Assembly: GCA_012840445.1 (NCBI GenBank)
Contig: DULI01000011.1
Coordinates: forward strand, 33,855-97,854
DNA: 64,000 nt
Direction of reading: 5' to 3'
Source: Clostridiales bacterium
Lineage (GTDB): Bacteria > Bacillota > Clostridia > Oscillospirales > Acutalibacteraceae
Part shown: positions 53,357-63,100 of the stretch, in pieces
How positions within the stretch are numbered: position 1 is the stretch's first letter
How the letters are laid out: each line of letters opens with the position of its first letter
Translations under genes and position numbers: made by a program
Notes under the pieces: model-generated
Databases searched by the model: none
What the model was told of the DNA's origin: nothing
The model's input: the letters and a program-made list of their open reading frames with translations, nothing else

Positions 53357-54502
53357 ATGTTCAAGAGATTTTTGGCAACCGTTCTTTTACTTGCTATGGT
53401 TGTCGCAGTTATGGCTTCTTGTAAGAACGAATCCACAGCAAAAAATGAATTTTTAATTGGCGGCATTGGCCCGCTTACCGGTTCTGCAGCTACTTACGGC
53501 ACATCGGTAAAAAATGCGGCCCAGCTTGCTATTGATGAGATTAATGAAAATGGCGGCGTTAATGGTATGCTGCTAAAACTGAATTTCCAAGATGATGCAA
53601 ACAATCCTGAAAAGGCTGTTAATGCCTACAATACTCTTATGGACGCCGGTATGAAGGTGCTTTTGGGCACTGTTACAAGCCAGCCTTGTATCGCGGTTGT
53701 TGAAGAATCGCACAAGGACGGAATTCTTCAGATAACTCCCAGCGGTTCTGCGGTTGATTGCATTAAATATGATAACGCATTCCGCATCTGCTTTAATGAC
53801 CCCGATCAGGGAACCGCTTCTGCTACTTATATCGCAGAGAATCTGGACGTTAAAAAGATCGGTGTAATTTATGACAAGTCTAATGTTTATTCAACCGGTA
53901 TTTTTGAAAAATTTAAGGCTGCTGCCAAGGAAAAAGGCCTTGAGATAGTTTCCGAACAGGCCTTTACCGACCAGAGCAACACCGATTTCAGCGTACAGCT
54001 TCAGAATATCCGTGAATCTGGTGCAGAGCTTATTTTCATACCTGTTTACTATCAGGAAGCTGCTTACATTCTCACACAGGCGAATCAGGCTGGTATGTCT
54101 ATTCCTTTCTTTGGATGTGACGGACTTGATGGTATTATCCCACAGCTTGGCGACAATGCTCAGATTGCAGAGGGCGTTATGCTTCTGACACCCTTTGCTG
54201 CCGATGCTCAGGATGAAAAAACCCAGAAGTTTGTAAAAGCATATAAAGAAAAATACGGTTCAATTCCGGACCAGTTCGCTGCCGATGCCTATGACGGAAT
54301 TTATACCATTGCTGAGGCTATCAAGAAGGCTGGCGTAACTTCTCCCGACGATCCTGATCTTAACCAGAAACTTATAGACGCCATGACCAAAATCGAGGTT
54401 AAAGGTCTTACCGGAACCATGACTTGGGATGCAAGCGGCGAGCCGAAGAAAGAGCCCAAGGCAGTTAAGATTGTTAACGGCGCTTATAAATCAATGCAGT
54501 AA
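53357..54502 (+). CDS. livK: Branched-chain amino acid ABC transporter, binding lipoprotein
   Basis: A 381-residue lipoprotein with lipobox VMASC (Cys 22) and a type I periplasmic-binding fold: GGIGPLTGSAATYG near the N-terminus, AAQLAIDEINENGGVNG, and LIFIPVYYQEAAYILTQANQAGM. It captures leucine, isoleucine, valine or related ligands outside the cell and feeds them to the LivHM channel encoded next. The exact ligand cannot be told from sequence. Confidence 0.93.
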   Translation: MFKRFLATVLLLAMVVAVMASCKNESTAKNEFLIGGIGPLTGSAATYGTSVKNAAQLAIDEINENGGVNGMLLKLNFQDDANNPEKAVNAYNTLMDAGMKVLLGTVTSQPCIAVVEESHKDGILQITPSGSAVDCIKYDNAFRICFNDPDQGTASATYIAENLDVKKIGVIYDKSNVYSTGIFEKFKAAAKEKGLEIVSEQAFTDQSNTDFSVQLQNIRESGAELIFIPVYYQEAAYILTQANQAGMSIPFFGCDGLDGIIPQLGDNAQIAEGVMLLTPFAADAQDEKTQKFVKAYKEKYGSIPDQFAADAYDGIYTIAEAIKKAGVTSPDDPDLNQKLIDAMTKIEVKGLTGTMTWDASGEPKKEPKAVKIVNGAYKSMQ

Positions 54503-54540
54503 AATCTTTATATTCTGAGTTTAATGTTATTGTGGCATTA

Positions 54541-54574
54541 ATGAAAAGGAGGCTTTTGTCTCCTTTTCATTTTA
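54541..54574 (+). terminator. Hairpin between livK and livH
   Basis: ATGAAAAGGAG (54541-54551) and CTCCTTTTCAT (54560-54570), perfect 11-base-pair stem, followed by TTTTAAT. An intercistronic partial terminator like this commonly lets the binding protein be made in excess over the membrane parts. Confidence 0.75.
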
Positions 54575-54611
54575 ATATCGCAGGAGCCTTTCAACTCGAG
54601 GGGGATTACAA

Positions 54612-55490
54612 ATGAGCTTTTTGTCTCAGCTTATTAATGGCCTTAGCGTCGGAAGCATTTATGCGCTTATTGCTCTTGGCTATACCATGGTATATGGTAT
54701 AGCCAAGATGTTAAACTTCGCTCACGGCGATGTTATCATGGTCGGCGCATATACAATTTTTACTGCGGTTTCAATGCTTGGGCTTGATTATTGGATTGCA
54801 ATAATACTTTCCGTCGTGTTTTGCACAGTTTTGGGTATTGTTATTGAAAAAATTGCATACAAGCCATTAAGAAAGGCTTCACCGCTGACGGTGCTCATTA
54901 CTGCCATCGGTGTCAGCTATTTGTTGCAAAACATTGTACTGTTAATTTACGGTTCTCATCAGAGGCCTTTTCCGAAAATAATTAGTGTCAAATCAATTAA
55001 AATTGGCGAAAATTTGGTTATATCAGGCGAAGCCTTTTTCACCATGGTTATTACAATAGTTATTATGATAATACTTACCCTTTTTATTAAGAATTCCAAA
55101 ACCGGACGGGCTATGGTAGCCGTTTCTGAGGATAAGGGTGCGGCAGAGCTAATGGGAATTAATGTAAACAGGATCATATCAATTACCTTTGCCATTGGTT
55201 CAGGCCTGGCGGCAATAGCAGGTTTGTTTTTTGCCTCTACCTATGGGTTTATAGGGCCATATTCCGGAGCCATGCCTGGCATAAAAGCCTTTATTGCCGC
55301 TGTTTTAGGCGGTATTGGCAGCATACCGGGCGCCATGCTTGGCGGTATTCTGCTGGGTGTTGTTGAAGGACTGTCAAAAGCATATATATCAACCGAACTT
55401 TCCGATGCCATTGTGTTTTCGATACTTATAGTAATACTGCTCTTTAAGCCATCCGGGTTATTGGGCAAGAATGTTACCGAAAAGGTTTAG
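54612..55490 (+). CDS. livH: Branched-chain amino acid ABC transporter permease LivH
   Basis: A 292-residue membrane protein with about eight segments. The N-terminus has the conserved SVGSIYALIALGYTMVYGIAKMLNFAHGD, and the cytoplasmic coupling loop lies near GINVNRIISITFAIGSGLAAIAG. It forms the channel with LivM. A striking 14-base inverted repeat lies within its first 100 coding bases (listed separately). Confidence 0.95.
   Translation: MSFLSQLINGLSVGSIYALIALGYTMVYGIAKMLNFAHGDVIMVGAYTIFTAVSMLGLDYWIAIILSVVFCTVLGIVIEKIAYKPLRKASPLTVLITAIGVSYLLQNIVLLIYGSHQRPFPKIISVKSIKIGENLVISGEAFFTMVITIVIMIILTLFIKNSKTGRAMVAVSEDKGAAELMGINVNRIISITFAIGSGLAAIAGLFFASTYGFIGPYSGAMPGIKAFIAAVLGGIGSIPGAMLGGILLGVVEGLSKAYISTELSDAIVFSILIVILLFKPSGLLGKNVTEKV
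54675..54707 (+). repeat. Perfect 14-base inverted repeat inside livH
   Basis: CTTGGCTATACCAT (54675-54688) and ATGGTATAGCCAAG (54694-54707) with a five-base loop. It lies in codons 22-32 of livH, in the stretch that encodes the conserved LGYTMVYGIAK. Confidence 0.95.
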
Positions 55491-55498
55491 GTGATTAT

Positions 55499-56536
55499 AT
55501 GGGCGCAAAATCAGAAAAAAACAAACCGTTTCCGGGTGGTATCGGCAGATTCAGGCAGAAGTACGATAACAACTTCCTTATTAGTTTTGGAATAATGATA
55601 GCGATCTTTCTGTTTTGCTTTTTAATGATAGCGACCGGAAACGCTACAAGGCATTTTAAAAGTCTGTTGGTTCCTGCCGGAATAAACATTATTTTGGCAA
55701 TATCATTAAACTTGGTTGTAGGAATATTGGGCGAATTAAGCCTTGGCCACGCGGGTTTTATGTCCGTTGGCGCTTATGCCGGCTGCCTGTTTTCCATATA
55801 CACACAAGAGCTATTTCCAATTGGGGTTAGGTTTCCTTTGTCATTGTTAGTGGGTGGTTTGGTGGCAGCCTTTTTCGGGCTGGTAATCGGTGTTCCGGTA
55901 CTGCGGTTAAAAGGTGACTATTTGGCTATTGTGACCTTGGCTTTTGGGGAAATTATCCGTTCGGTTATTATAAATCTAGACTTTACCGGCGGCGCTGCCG
56001 GATTAAAAAATATTGAAAAGCATACCACTTATACCTCTGTTTTCATAATAATTCTAATAACCCTGTTTGTAATACTAAACCTTATAAATTCTCGGCACGG
56101 CCGCGCTATAATGGCAATACGGGACAACCGTATTGCGGCAGAGTCGCTTGGTGTAAATATAACCTATTTTAAACTTTTGTCCTTTATTCTTGCGGCATTT
56201 TTCGCAGGCATTGCGGGCGTGCTGTACGGTCACAATATAGGAAGCCTTACCGCCGCACAATTCGACTACAACCGTTCAATCGAGATACTGGTTATGGTAG
56301 TCCTAGGCGGTATGGGGAATATCAAAGGTTCGATTATTTCGGCGATCTTAATAACGATTATTCCCGAAATGCTTCGTGGGGCCGACAAATACAGAATGCT
56401 GTTCTATTCCATCATATTAATAATCATGATGCTGCTTAATGCATCGCCCAGATTTGCCGAATTCAAGAGAAAAATAAGGATTAAAAATTTAGCCAGCGCC
56501 TTAAAGTCAAAATCACGCCAAAAGGAGGAAGTGTAA
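55499..56536 (+). CDS. livM: Branched-chain amino acid ABC transporter permease LivM
   Basis: A 345-residue membrane protein with about nine segments and the conserved LGELSLGHAGFMSVGAYAG and GDYLAIVTLAFGEIIRS motifs. The coupling segment is AIRDNRIAAESLGVNITYFKLLSFILAAFFAG. It starts 8 bases after livH and pairs with it. The N-terminus has an extra 25-residue basic extension. Confidence 0.95.
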   Translation: MGAKSEKNKPFPGGIGRFRQKYDNNFLISFGIMIAIFLFCFLMIATGNATRHFKSLLVPAGINIILAISLNLVVGILGELSLGHAGFMSVGAYAGCLFSIYTQELFPIGVRFPLSLLVGGLVAAFFGLVIGVPVLRLKGDYLAIVTLAFGEIIRSVIINLDFTGGAAGLKNIEKHTTYTSVFIIILITLFVILNLINSRHGRAIMAIRDNRIAAESLGVNITYFKLLSFILAAFFAGIAGVLYGHNIGSLTAAQFDYNRSIEILVMVVLGGMGNIKGSIISAILITIIPEMLRGADKYRMLFYSIILIIMMLLNASPRFAEFKRKIRIKNLASALKSKSRQKEEV

Positions 56537-57295
56537 ATGACCATATTAGAAACCAAAAAATTAGGTATTTCCTTTGGCGGATTAAGGGCGGTTGACGATT
56601 TTAGTATCAGTATTCAAAAGGGGCAGTTATACGGATTAATAGGGCCTAATGGCGCTGGAAAAACCACCGTTTTCAACCTGCTTACCGGCGTATATAAGCC
56701 AACTGACGGGTCGATTACACTGGACGGAGAGAACATTACCGGCAAAAGCACCATTGAAATAAGCAAGGCGGGTATTGCAAGGACCTTTCAGAATATTAGA
56801 CTTTTTAAGAATCTGTCGGTGCTTGATAATGTAAAACTTGGCCTTCACAACCGGGTAAAGTATAATCTTTTAACTTCAATTTTTAAAGTCGGCAGCTATT
56901 CAAGAAAAGAAGAAGAAATGAATAAAATAGCTTTGGAGCTGCTTAGGGTTTTCGGGCTTGAGAATGAAGCGCAGCTTCCCGCTTCCAGCCTGCCTTACGG
57001 GATGCAGCGCAAGCTGGAAATAGCCAGAGCCCTTGCCACTAATCCAAAACTGCTTCTGCTTGACGAGCCTGCGGCCGGAATGAACCCCAATGAAACAGCT
57101 GAACTTATGGAAACCATAAAGTTTGTGCGTGACGAGTTTGACATGACCATATTGCTTATCGAACACGATATGAGACTGGTTGCCGGTATTTGCGAAGAAA
57201 TTTGCGTGCTTAATTTCGGCACCGTTCTGGCTAAAGGAAAGACAAGCGAAGTGCTAAACGACCCAAGGGTTATTACGGCCTATTTGGGCGAGTAA
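56537..57295 (+). CDS. livG: Branched-chain amino acid ABC transporter ATPase LivG
   Basis: A 252-residue ABC ATPase with Walker A GPNGAGKTT (about 36-44), a family-typical GIARTFQNIRLFKNLSVLDNV loop, the signature region LPYGMQRKLEIARAL (non-canonical LSGGQ as in other LivG) and Walker B LLLLDEPAAGMNP. It starts on the base after the livM stop. Confidence 0.96.
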   Translation: MTILETKKLGISFGGLRAVDDFSISIQKGQLYGLIGPNGAGKTTVFNLLTGVYKPTDGSITLDGENITGKSTIEISKAGIARTFQNIRLFKNLSVLDNVKLGLHNRVKYNLLTSIFKVGSYSRKEEEMNKIALELLRVFGLENEAQLPASSLPYGMQRKLEIARALATNPKLLLLDEPAAGMNPNETAELMETIKFVRDEFDMTILLIEHDMRLVAGICEEICVLNFGTVLAKGKTSEVLNDPRVITAYLGE

Positions 57296-57308
57296 GGAGG
57301 GTAGTGGC

Positions 57309-58019
57309 ATGGCAATGTTGAAATTGGAAAATGTAGAGGTCTGCTACGGTGTAATCAAGGCCGTAAAGGGGGTTTCGTTAGAGGTTAATCAGGGCGAGGT
57401 AGTGGCGCTGATTGGCGCTAACGGTGCCGGCAAGACTACCATCTTGCATACTATTACCGGTCTTATCCCCGCAAAAAGCGGTAAGATAGAATTTAACGGC
57501 CATAATCTTCTTAAGACCCCTGCCCATAAGATTGTGTCCATGGGAATGGCCCATGTTCCGGAAGGGCGCAGGGTTTTCCAGGGCCTTACTGTGCTTGAAA
57601 ATCTGAAACTCGGGGCATATACAATCAAGAACAAAGCACAGATTAGCGAATCATTGGAAAGGGTTTATCAAAGGTTCCCAAGGCTTAAAGAGCGCCGCAA
57701 CCAGATAGCTGGAACTTTAAGCGGCGGCGAGCAGCAGATGCTTGCTATGGGAAGGGCGTTAATGTCTTCGCCGAAAATTATTTTGATGGATGAACCCTCC
57801 ATGGGCTTGTCTCCATTGCTGGTAAATGAAATTTTTGATATAATAAAAGAAATAAGTTCCAGTGGCACTACTGTTTTGCTTGTGGAACAAAACGCCAAAA
57901 AAGCCCTATCTATCGCAAACCGTGCGTATGTTTTGGGGACCGGTCGCATAACACTTGAAGGTAACGCGCAGGAGCTTCTTAATAACGAAGCCATTAAAAA
58001 AGCCTATTTAGGTGAATGA
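57309..58019 (+). CDS. livF: Branched-chain amino acid ABC transporter ATPase LivF
   Basis: A 236-residue ABC ATPase with Walker A GANGAGKTT (about 37-45), signature LSGGEQQMLAMGRALM and Walker B IILMDEPSMGLSP. The start is ATG at 57309, with a second ATG two codons later as an alternative. It forms the ATPase pair with LivG. Confidence 0.96.
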   Translation: MAMLKLENVEVCYGVIKAVKGVSLEVNQGEVVALIGANGAGKTTILHTITGLIPAKSGKIEFNGHNLLKTPAHKIVSMGMAHVPEGRRVFQGLTVLENLKLGAYTIKNKAQISESLERVYQRFPRLKERRNQIAGTLSGGEQQMLAMGRALMSSPKIILMDEPSMGLSPLLVNEIFDIIKEISSSGTTVLLVEQNAKKALSIANRAYVLGTGRITLEGNAQELLNNEAIKKAYLGE

Positions 58020-58033
58020 CAGGGGGCTTTGCC

Positions 58034-58663
58034 ATGTCAAACTTTGTGATAACCATCGCAAGGGGTTATGGTAGTGGAGGAAGAACTGTCGGCAAAATGC
58101 TGGCTGAAAGGCTTAATATCAGCTACCACGACAAAGATTTGATTAATCTGGCATCAGAAGAAAGTGGTATTCACGTAAGCCTCTTTGGAAAGGTCGACGA
58201 ACAGCCGCCTTCCAGAATTTTTAGAAAAAAGAACATATACAGAGGGGAGCTTTTCCACCCCGAAAGTGATGAATTTGTATCCGAAGACAATCTGTTTAAT
58301 TACCAGGCCAAGATAATTAAGGATATTGCCAGCAACAGTTCGTGTGTTATAGTAGGCAGGTGCGCCGACTATATTTTAAAGGATTATCCAAATTTAATAA
58401 GATTGTTTATCTACGCCGACCTTGAGACCTGCATTAAAAATGTGGTCGATATGTACTCGATTTCGCCTGAAGAGGCAAGAAAGCGGATTAAGAAGATAGA
58501 TAAAGAGCGCAGCTCATACTACAGGTACCATACGGGACATGACTGGAACAATGCCTATAACTACGACCTGTGCCTTAATACAAGCCGCATGGATTTTGAG
58601 ACCTGTGTCGAGATTATCCTGTCGTATATTAGAATTAAATTAGGAAATATAAATGCAGGTTAA
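58034..58663 (+). CDS. Cytidylate kinase-like P-loop protein
   Basis: A 209-residue protein from the ATG at 58034, with AGGGGG 7 bases upstream; an in-frame start at 58016 overlaps livF. It has the P-loop variant GYGSGGRTVGKMLAERL, a DKDLI segment and IVGRCADYIL, which fit the cytidylate-kinase-like family of Clostridia. It lacks features needed to be sure it phosphorylates CMP. It is the last gene of the liv operon, so a link to transport control is possible but unproven. Confidence 0.8.
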   Translation: MSNFVITIARGYGSGGRTVGKMLAERLNISYHDKDLINLASEESGIHVSLFGKVDEQPPSRIFRKKNIYRGELFHPESDEFVSEDNLFNYQAKIIKDIASNSSCVIVGRCADYILKDYPNLIRLFIYADLETCIKNVVDMYSISPEEARKRIKKIDKERSSYYRYHTGHDWNNAYNYDLCLNTSRMDFETCVEIILSYIRIKLGNINAG

Positions 58664-58665
58664 AC

Positions 58666-58711
58666 AAAACAACATTCATACAAACTAAAAGTTTGTATGA
58701 ATGTTGTTTTA
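58666..58711 (+). terminator. Long hairpin ending the liv operon
   Basis: A perfect 21-base-pair stem: 58666-58686 pairs with 58690-58710 around AAA, ending GTTGTTTT. It lies just after the kinase-like gene and 27 bases before azlC. It is long for a simple terminator. Confidence 0.8.
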
Positions 58712-58736
58712 AAAATAGCTAAAAAGGATTGGGCAG

Positions 58737-59429
58737 ATGAAAAGAAAGGCATTAAAAGCAGCTTTTTCGTCAACAATTCCCGTATTTGCGGGATTTTTAT
58801 TTTTGGGTGCTTCGTACGGATTTTTAATGAATTCCAAAGGATTCGGGACAGGCTGGGTATTGCTTATTAGTGCGACCGTATTTGCGGGCTCTTTGCAATT
58901 TGCCGCATTAGAACTATTAGTTTCGACCTTCAACCCGCTATATGCGCTTGTTCTTGCGCTGATTATTAATGCAAGGCACCTGTTTTACGGATTTTCAATG
59001 CTAAAGGAGTACCGAGGGATAAAGAAAATCAAACCTTTTTTAATATTCGGATTGGTTGATGAGACCTTTTCCATAATTGCATCAAAGGACCCCGGCGAGG
59101 AAATTGATAAACCTTGGTACTACTTTTTCGTTACCTTGCTGAATTACATCTATTGGGTCGGCTCCTGCGTTATTGGCAGCCTGCTAGGAAGCATATGGGG
59201 AGCAGAGCTTGAAGGCGTTGAATTTGTGCTGACGGCGCTATTTATAGTGCTTTTATTAAACCAACTGACCGAGCAAAAAAAGTATTCATCAGCGCTGACA
59301 GGTTTTATATGCACTGTAATTTGTCTTGGGCTTTTTGGCAGGGATATGTTTTTATTGCCCGCCATGCTTTTAATTGTTTCATCGCTGCTGCTTTTTAAAC
59401 GGCCAATTGAAAGGAAGTGGCAGCAATGA
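58737..59429 (+). CDS. azlC: AzlC-family branched-chain amino acid exporter subunit
   Basis: A 230-residue membrane protein with five to six segments and the conserved N-terminal GFLFLGASYGFLMNSKGFGTG and FAGSLQFAALELL, then ARHLFYGFSML. With AzlD it forms the two-part exporter for branched-chain amino acids (AzlCD/YgaZH/BrnFE type). No clear promoter follows the upstream hairpin, so it may be expressed by read-through from the liv operon. Confidence 0.92.
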   Translation: MKRKALKAAFSSTIPVFAGFLFLGASYGFLMNSKGFGTGWVLLISATVFAGSLQFAALELLVSTFNPLYALVLALIINARHLFYGFSMLKEYRGIKKIKPFLIFGLVDETFSIIASKDPGEEIDKPWYYFFVTLLNYIYWVGSCVIGSLLGSIWGAELEGVEFVLTALFIVLLLNQLTEQKKYSSALTGFICTVICLGLFGRDMFLLPAMLLIVSSLLLFKRPIERKWQQ

Positions 59430-59749
59430 CAACGGCACAGACTGCAGTTACGATTGCGGTATTGGCGCTGGGGACACTTATAACAAGAGCCCTTCCGTTT
59501 ATCTGCTTTCCTGAAGGAAAAAAGATACCCCCGATTATTGAATACCTTGCAAACACCCTGCCTTGTGCGGCAATGGCGTTTTTAGTAGTTTACTGCTTTA
59601 AAGATACCAAGCTTCTAAGCTACCCCTATGGACTGCCAAAAATTATTGCGGCTGCGTTTGTTGTAGTTGTTCATTTGTGGAAGAAAAATACCTTGTTTAG
59701 CATTTTCGGTGGCACAGCAGTTTATATGGTTTTGTTGAGAATTTTTTAA
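59426..59749 (+). CDS. azlD: AzlD-family branched-chain amino acid exporter subunit
   Basis: A protein of 107 residues from the ATG at 59426, which overlaps the azlC stop (ATGA); a GTG at 59417 is the alternative. It has three to four membrane segments, with TLITRALPFICFP and TLPCAAMAFLVVYC typical of AzlD. It is the small partner of AzlC. Confidence 0.92.
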   Translation: MTTAQTAVTIAVLALGTLITRALPFICFPEGKKIPPIIEYLANTLPCAAMAFLVVYCFKDTKLLSYPYGLPKIIAAAFVVVVHLWKKNTLFSIFGGTAVYMVLLRIF

Positions 59750-59760
59750 TCCTACATATA

Positions 59761-59798
59761 AAGGGTAATTATTCACACGAATAATTACCCTTTTTTAA
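59761..59798 (+). terminator. Terminator of azlCD
   Basis: AAGGGTAATTATTC (59761-59774) and GAATAATTACCCTT (59779-59792), perfect 14-base-pair stem, followed by TTTT. Confidence 0.9.
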
Positions 59799-59822
59799 AT
59801 ACGTAACTTTTTTTGAGCGTTA

Positions 59823-60012
59823 TTAGTTGTATCCGGTAAGATATTTTTTTATGTCTTCTAAAAACTGATTCCACACCGTGCAAGTTCGCCAAATACACGG
59901 TTTACTCCATATTCTGTGGTATGGAAGGAATATTGCGTCGGCCTTTTGTGGCGCATCGGAAACGAAGATGAAATTTGATATATCTGAAATTATATGTTTT
60001 ATCTAAGAGCAC
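59823..60012 (-). pseudogene. Remnant of a YdcF-family (DUF218) gene
   Basis: On the minus strand one frame reads HIISDISNFIFVSDAPQKADAIFLP, which resembles the N-terminus of YdcF-family proteins. A shifted frame then reads TEYGVNRVFGELARCGISF, and the first frame resumes with LEDIKKYLTGYN and a TAA at 59823-59825. The last two pieces resemble the family C-terminus. The middle, about 150 residues, is missing, so this is an internal deletion with frame changes. A 64-residue minus frame overlapping it (59902-60096) is a shadow. The family call is from memory of the pattern. Confidence 0.5.
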
Positions 60013-60144
60013 AATTAAATCTAAATCAAAAAAATAATAAATAGCGTTAAATACCGCTGGACAGCATTGTGGAGCTTTTAGAGCAGTTTTCGCCATGGTC
60101 GTTTATAACTGAAAAAATGACAATACAAACATAAATCTATGGGT

Positions 60145-60150
60145 TATAAT
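60145..60150 (+). promoter_or_regulatory. Candidate -10 box for the GH92 gene
   Basis: TATAAT, 33 bases before the start codon. No good -35 lies at 16-18 bases upstream, so an activator may be needed. Confidence 0.4.
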
Positions 60151-60183
60151 CAAAATTAACAAGAAAAGATGGAGGGATTAATA

Positions 60184-63100
60184 ATGCCTATAATCCCGTT
60201 TAAAAAATTTTTAGCTGTATTCCTTGCTGCTGTGGTTTTAGTAACTTTGGGAAATACGGCAATTCCGGTTGCTGTATCTGCAGACAGCGGGGAACAGGTT
60301 ACCTATTTTATTACATCATTCGAAGCAGGAGAAGGAAATATGCTTGAATCGCAACTTGAGGAAAATCGCGTAAAAAATGTAGGTTTCGTTGCCGATGTAG
60401 GGCGTCTAGTAGGGGATGTTACATATCTTGTGCGTTCGGATACACTTTCTGGAAGCCCCGATTATAAGCCTGAAGAGGGAAAACACAACCTGTTTGACTA
60501 CAATACCGGCAGCAAGTTTCTTACGGCAATGAGGCCAACCTCACAGAACCCTGTGGAGGTGGTTTTAGAGCTTGAACAACCTGTAAAGGTGGTAAGCTAC
60601 CTAATAGCTTCTGCCAATGATGAATCGGGGCGAGACCCTGTAGCTTGGACTATTTCTGGCTCCAATGACCGAAACACATGGACTTTGCTCGATAACAGAA
60701 GCGGAGTCACTTTTTCATCAAGGCAACAAAAGAAAACCTTCGAGTTTGAAAACACAACTGCTTATAAATTCTATAAAATTACAATTACCCAGAACAATGG
60801 TGCCCCAATGACCCAGTTTTCCGAGCTGCAACTGGCAGACAGAAGGCAGCCAGGTATAGGAACTGATTATACTGGATTGGTCGATTTAGATTCGCTTTCG
60901 GGCAGCGATGATTTCAAACCCGAAGAAAGCAAACCAATGCTTTTTGACCATAATACATTCAGCAAATTTTTAACCAATAAAAAGCCTACCACCAACGACC
61001 CCGTTGTGGTGGCGTTTAGGATGAAAAAGCCAGTGCCTGTAAGCACTTATATAATTGGGGCGGGACCTGATGAGCTAACAAGAAACCCGAAGAGCTGGAG
61101 GTTTGAAGGCTCCCAAAACGGTACCAACTGGGTGACTCTTGACCAGCAGTTTGGAATAGTTTTCAAGGCAGAACAGGAAACCCAACGGTTTACCTTTAGT
61201 AATCAGACCGAATACTCTTACTACCGTATTGTAATCACCGAGAACAACGGCGCCCCAATGACCCAGTTTTCGGAACTACAGCTTTACGGCGCTGCTGAAG
61301 AGCAGACTCCCGGAGAAGATGACAGTGATATTAACTCGCCCATGAAGACCCGCAAAAGCCGAGGGCCTGCGGCCTCGTTTAACACATTGACCTCCACCGG
61401 ATGGACCGGCTGGGGAGCTTTGGAGGTTTTAGGCAGACATATAGGCAGCCAAGAAGCGTACTGTTATAACGTAATTTACGATGGGCTTTCAATTCCAGTT
61501 ACTAAAAATACACGTTTAAGTTATGTCTTTTTCCCGGCCCTTTATAACCCAAATGATTATGATTTTGACTTCACCTCCCAGCACATGGCGGTGGATTTAA
61601 AATTTACAGATGGCAGCTATTTAAGCGAGCTTCAGGCAAAGGACCAGAACGGCACGATAGTAAGCCCACACGCACAAGGTCAGTCTGGGATTTTGGCATA
61701 CATGCAGTGGAACCACATCTATTCAAATATAGGTGAGGTAGCCGAAGGAAAGACCATCGAGAAAATACTTATAGGCTACCATAAATCCGAGAACCCCAGC
61801 GGTGAGGATAAAGTATTCCTCGGATATTTTGACGACATTGTCATCGAGGATGTGCCTGAAGTCGAGTATGAGCACCTGTCTGACTATGTAAACATCTTGC
61901 GGGGTACCAATAATACCCTTATGTACTCAAGAGGGCTTACTACACCACTTGTCACCATGCCCCATGGCTTTAACGCCTATGTTCCAATGACCGAGTCAAA
62001 AAGCACCCTTCCATACTATTACCAGTTGGCGGGGACCAAAACCAAACTAAGGCATATGGGGATTACACATGCCGCTTCGCCTTGGCTTGGAGATTGGGGT
62101 ACCTGGCAGTTTATGCCCAATACCAGCATAAATATTAACGATGTAACCCGTGGTGATGATATATCCGCAGACAAGCGGGCGGCCGATTTTACCCATGCAA
62201 ACGAAGTGGCAAAGGCCCATTACTACAGCATAACCTTTAATGATGGCTCTGCGGCATCCGGGGTAAAAATGGAGGTAACCCCCACTTCCCACGCCATGTA
62301 TGCGCGGTTTACCTTCCCTGCAAATAGTGCCAACCGCAATCTGATTTTCGACTGCGAGTGGGCAAGCGGAGGCCTTACATTTAACAGTGATGGCAGCTTT
62401 ACCGCCTATTCCGACCATATTTACGGCCATGGAGAATACAGCCCCAACCGTGTCAATGGCGCCACAAGGATGTACATATACGGCGTTATTGACCAGAATT
62501 ATGAGGACGCCAAGGTAGTAAACAGCAAACAGGGCATTGTCTCATTTGGCAGTGGAACTACTGTAGTTACAATGAAATTGGCCACCTCGTTTATAAGCGC
62601 TGAGCAGGCCAAGAAGAACCTAGAATTGGAAATTGGCACAAATGATACCTTTGATACCATCTTCCAAAAGGCCCAAAAGGCTTGGGATGATCAGCTTGGT
62701 ATTATCGAGGTCGAAGGTGCCACACATGACCAGCTTGTGACCCTATATTCCTGCCTGTACAGGATGTTCTGCTATCCAATCCTGTATTCCGAAAATATTG
62801 GAACTGCGGAAAATGAAAATTGGGCCTATTCCAGCCCTTACAGCGGAAGCCTAACCTCTCCTAATGTTAAATCGGGAAAAATGTATACCATAAACGGCTT
62901 CTGGGATACCTACCGTTCGGCCTGGCCGGCCTATTTCCTGCTTACCCCCACAATGGCGGGAGAAATGCTTGATGGCATCGTTGAACATTATAAGGACAGC
63001 GGCTGGGTTTCACGCTGGCTTGCCCCCGGTGCCATTAACTGCATGGTGGGCACCAATATAGACGCCATCTTTGGCGATGCAATGGTAAAAGGGATTAAGT

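Noticed and set aside
62047..62430. A 127-codon minus-strand frame inside the GH92 gene
   Set aside because: Antisense shadow; the plus strand carries an unbroken GH92 frame here.
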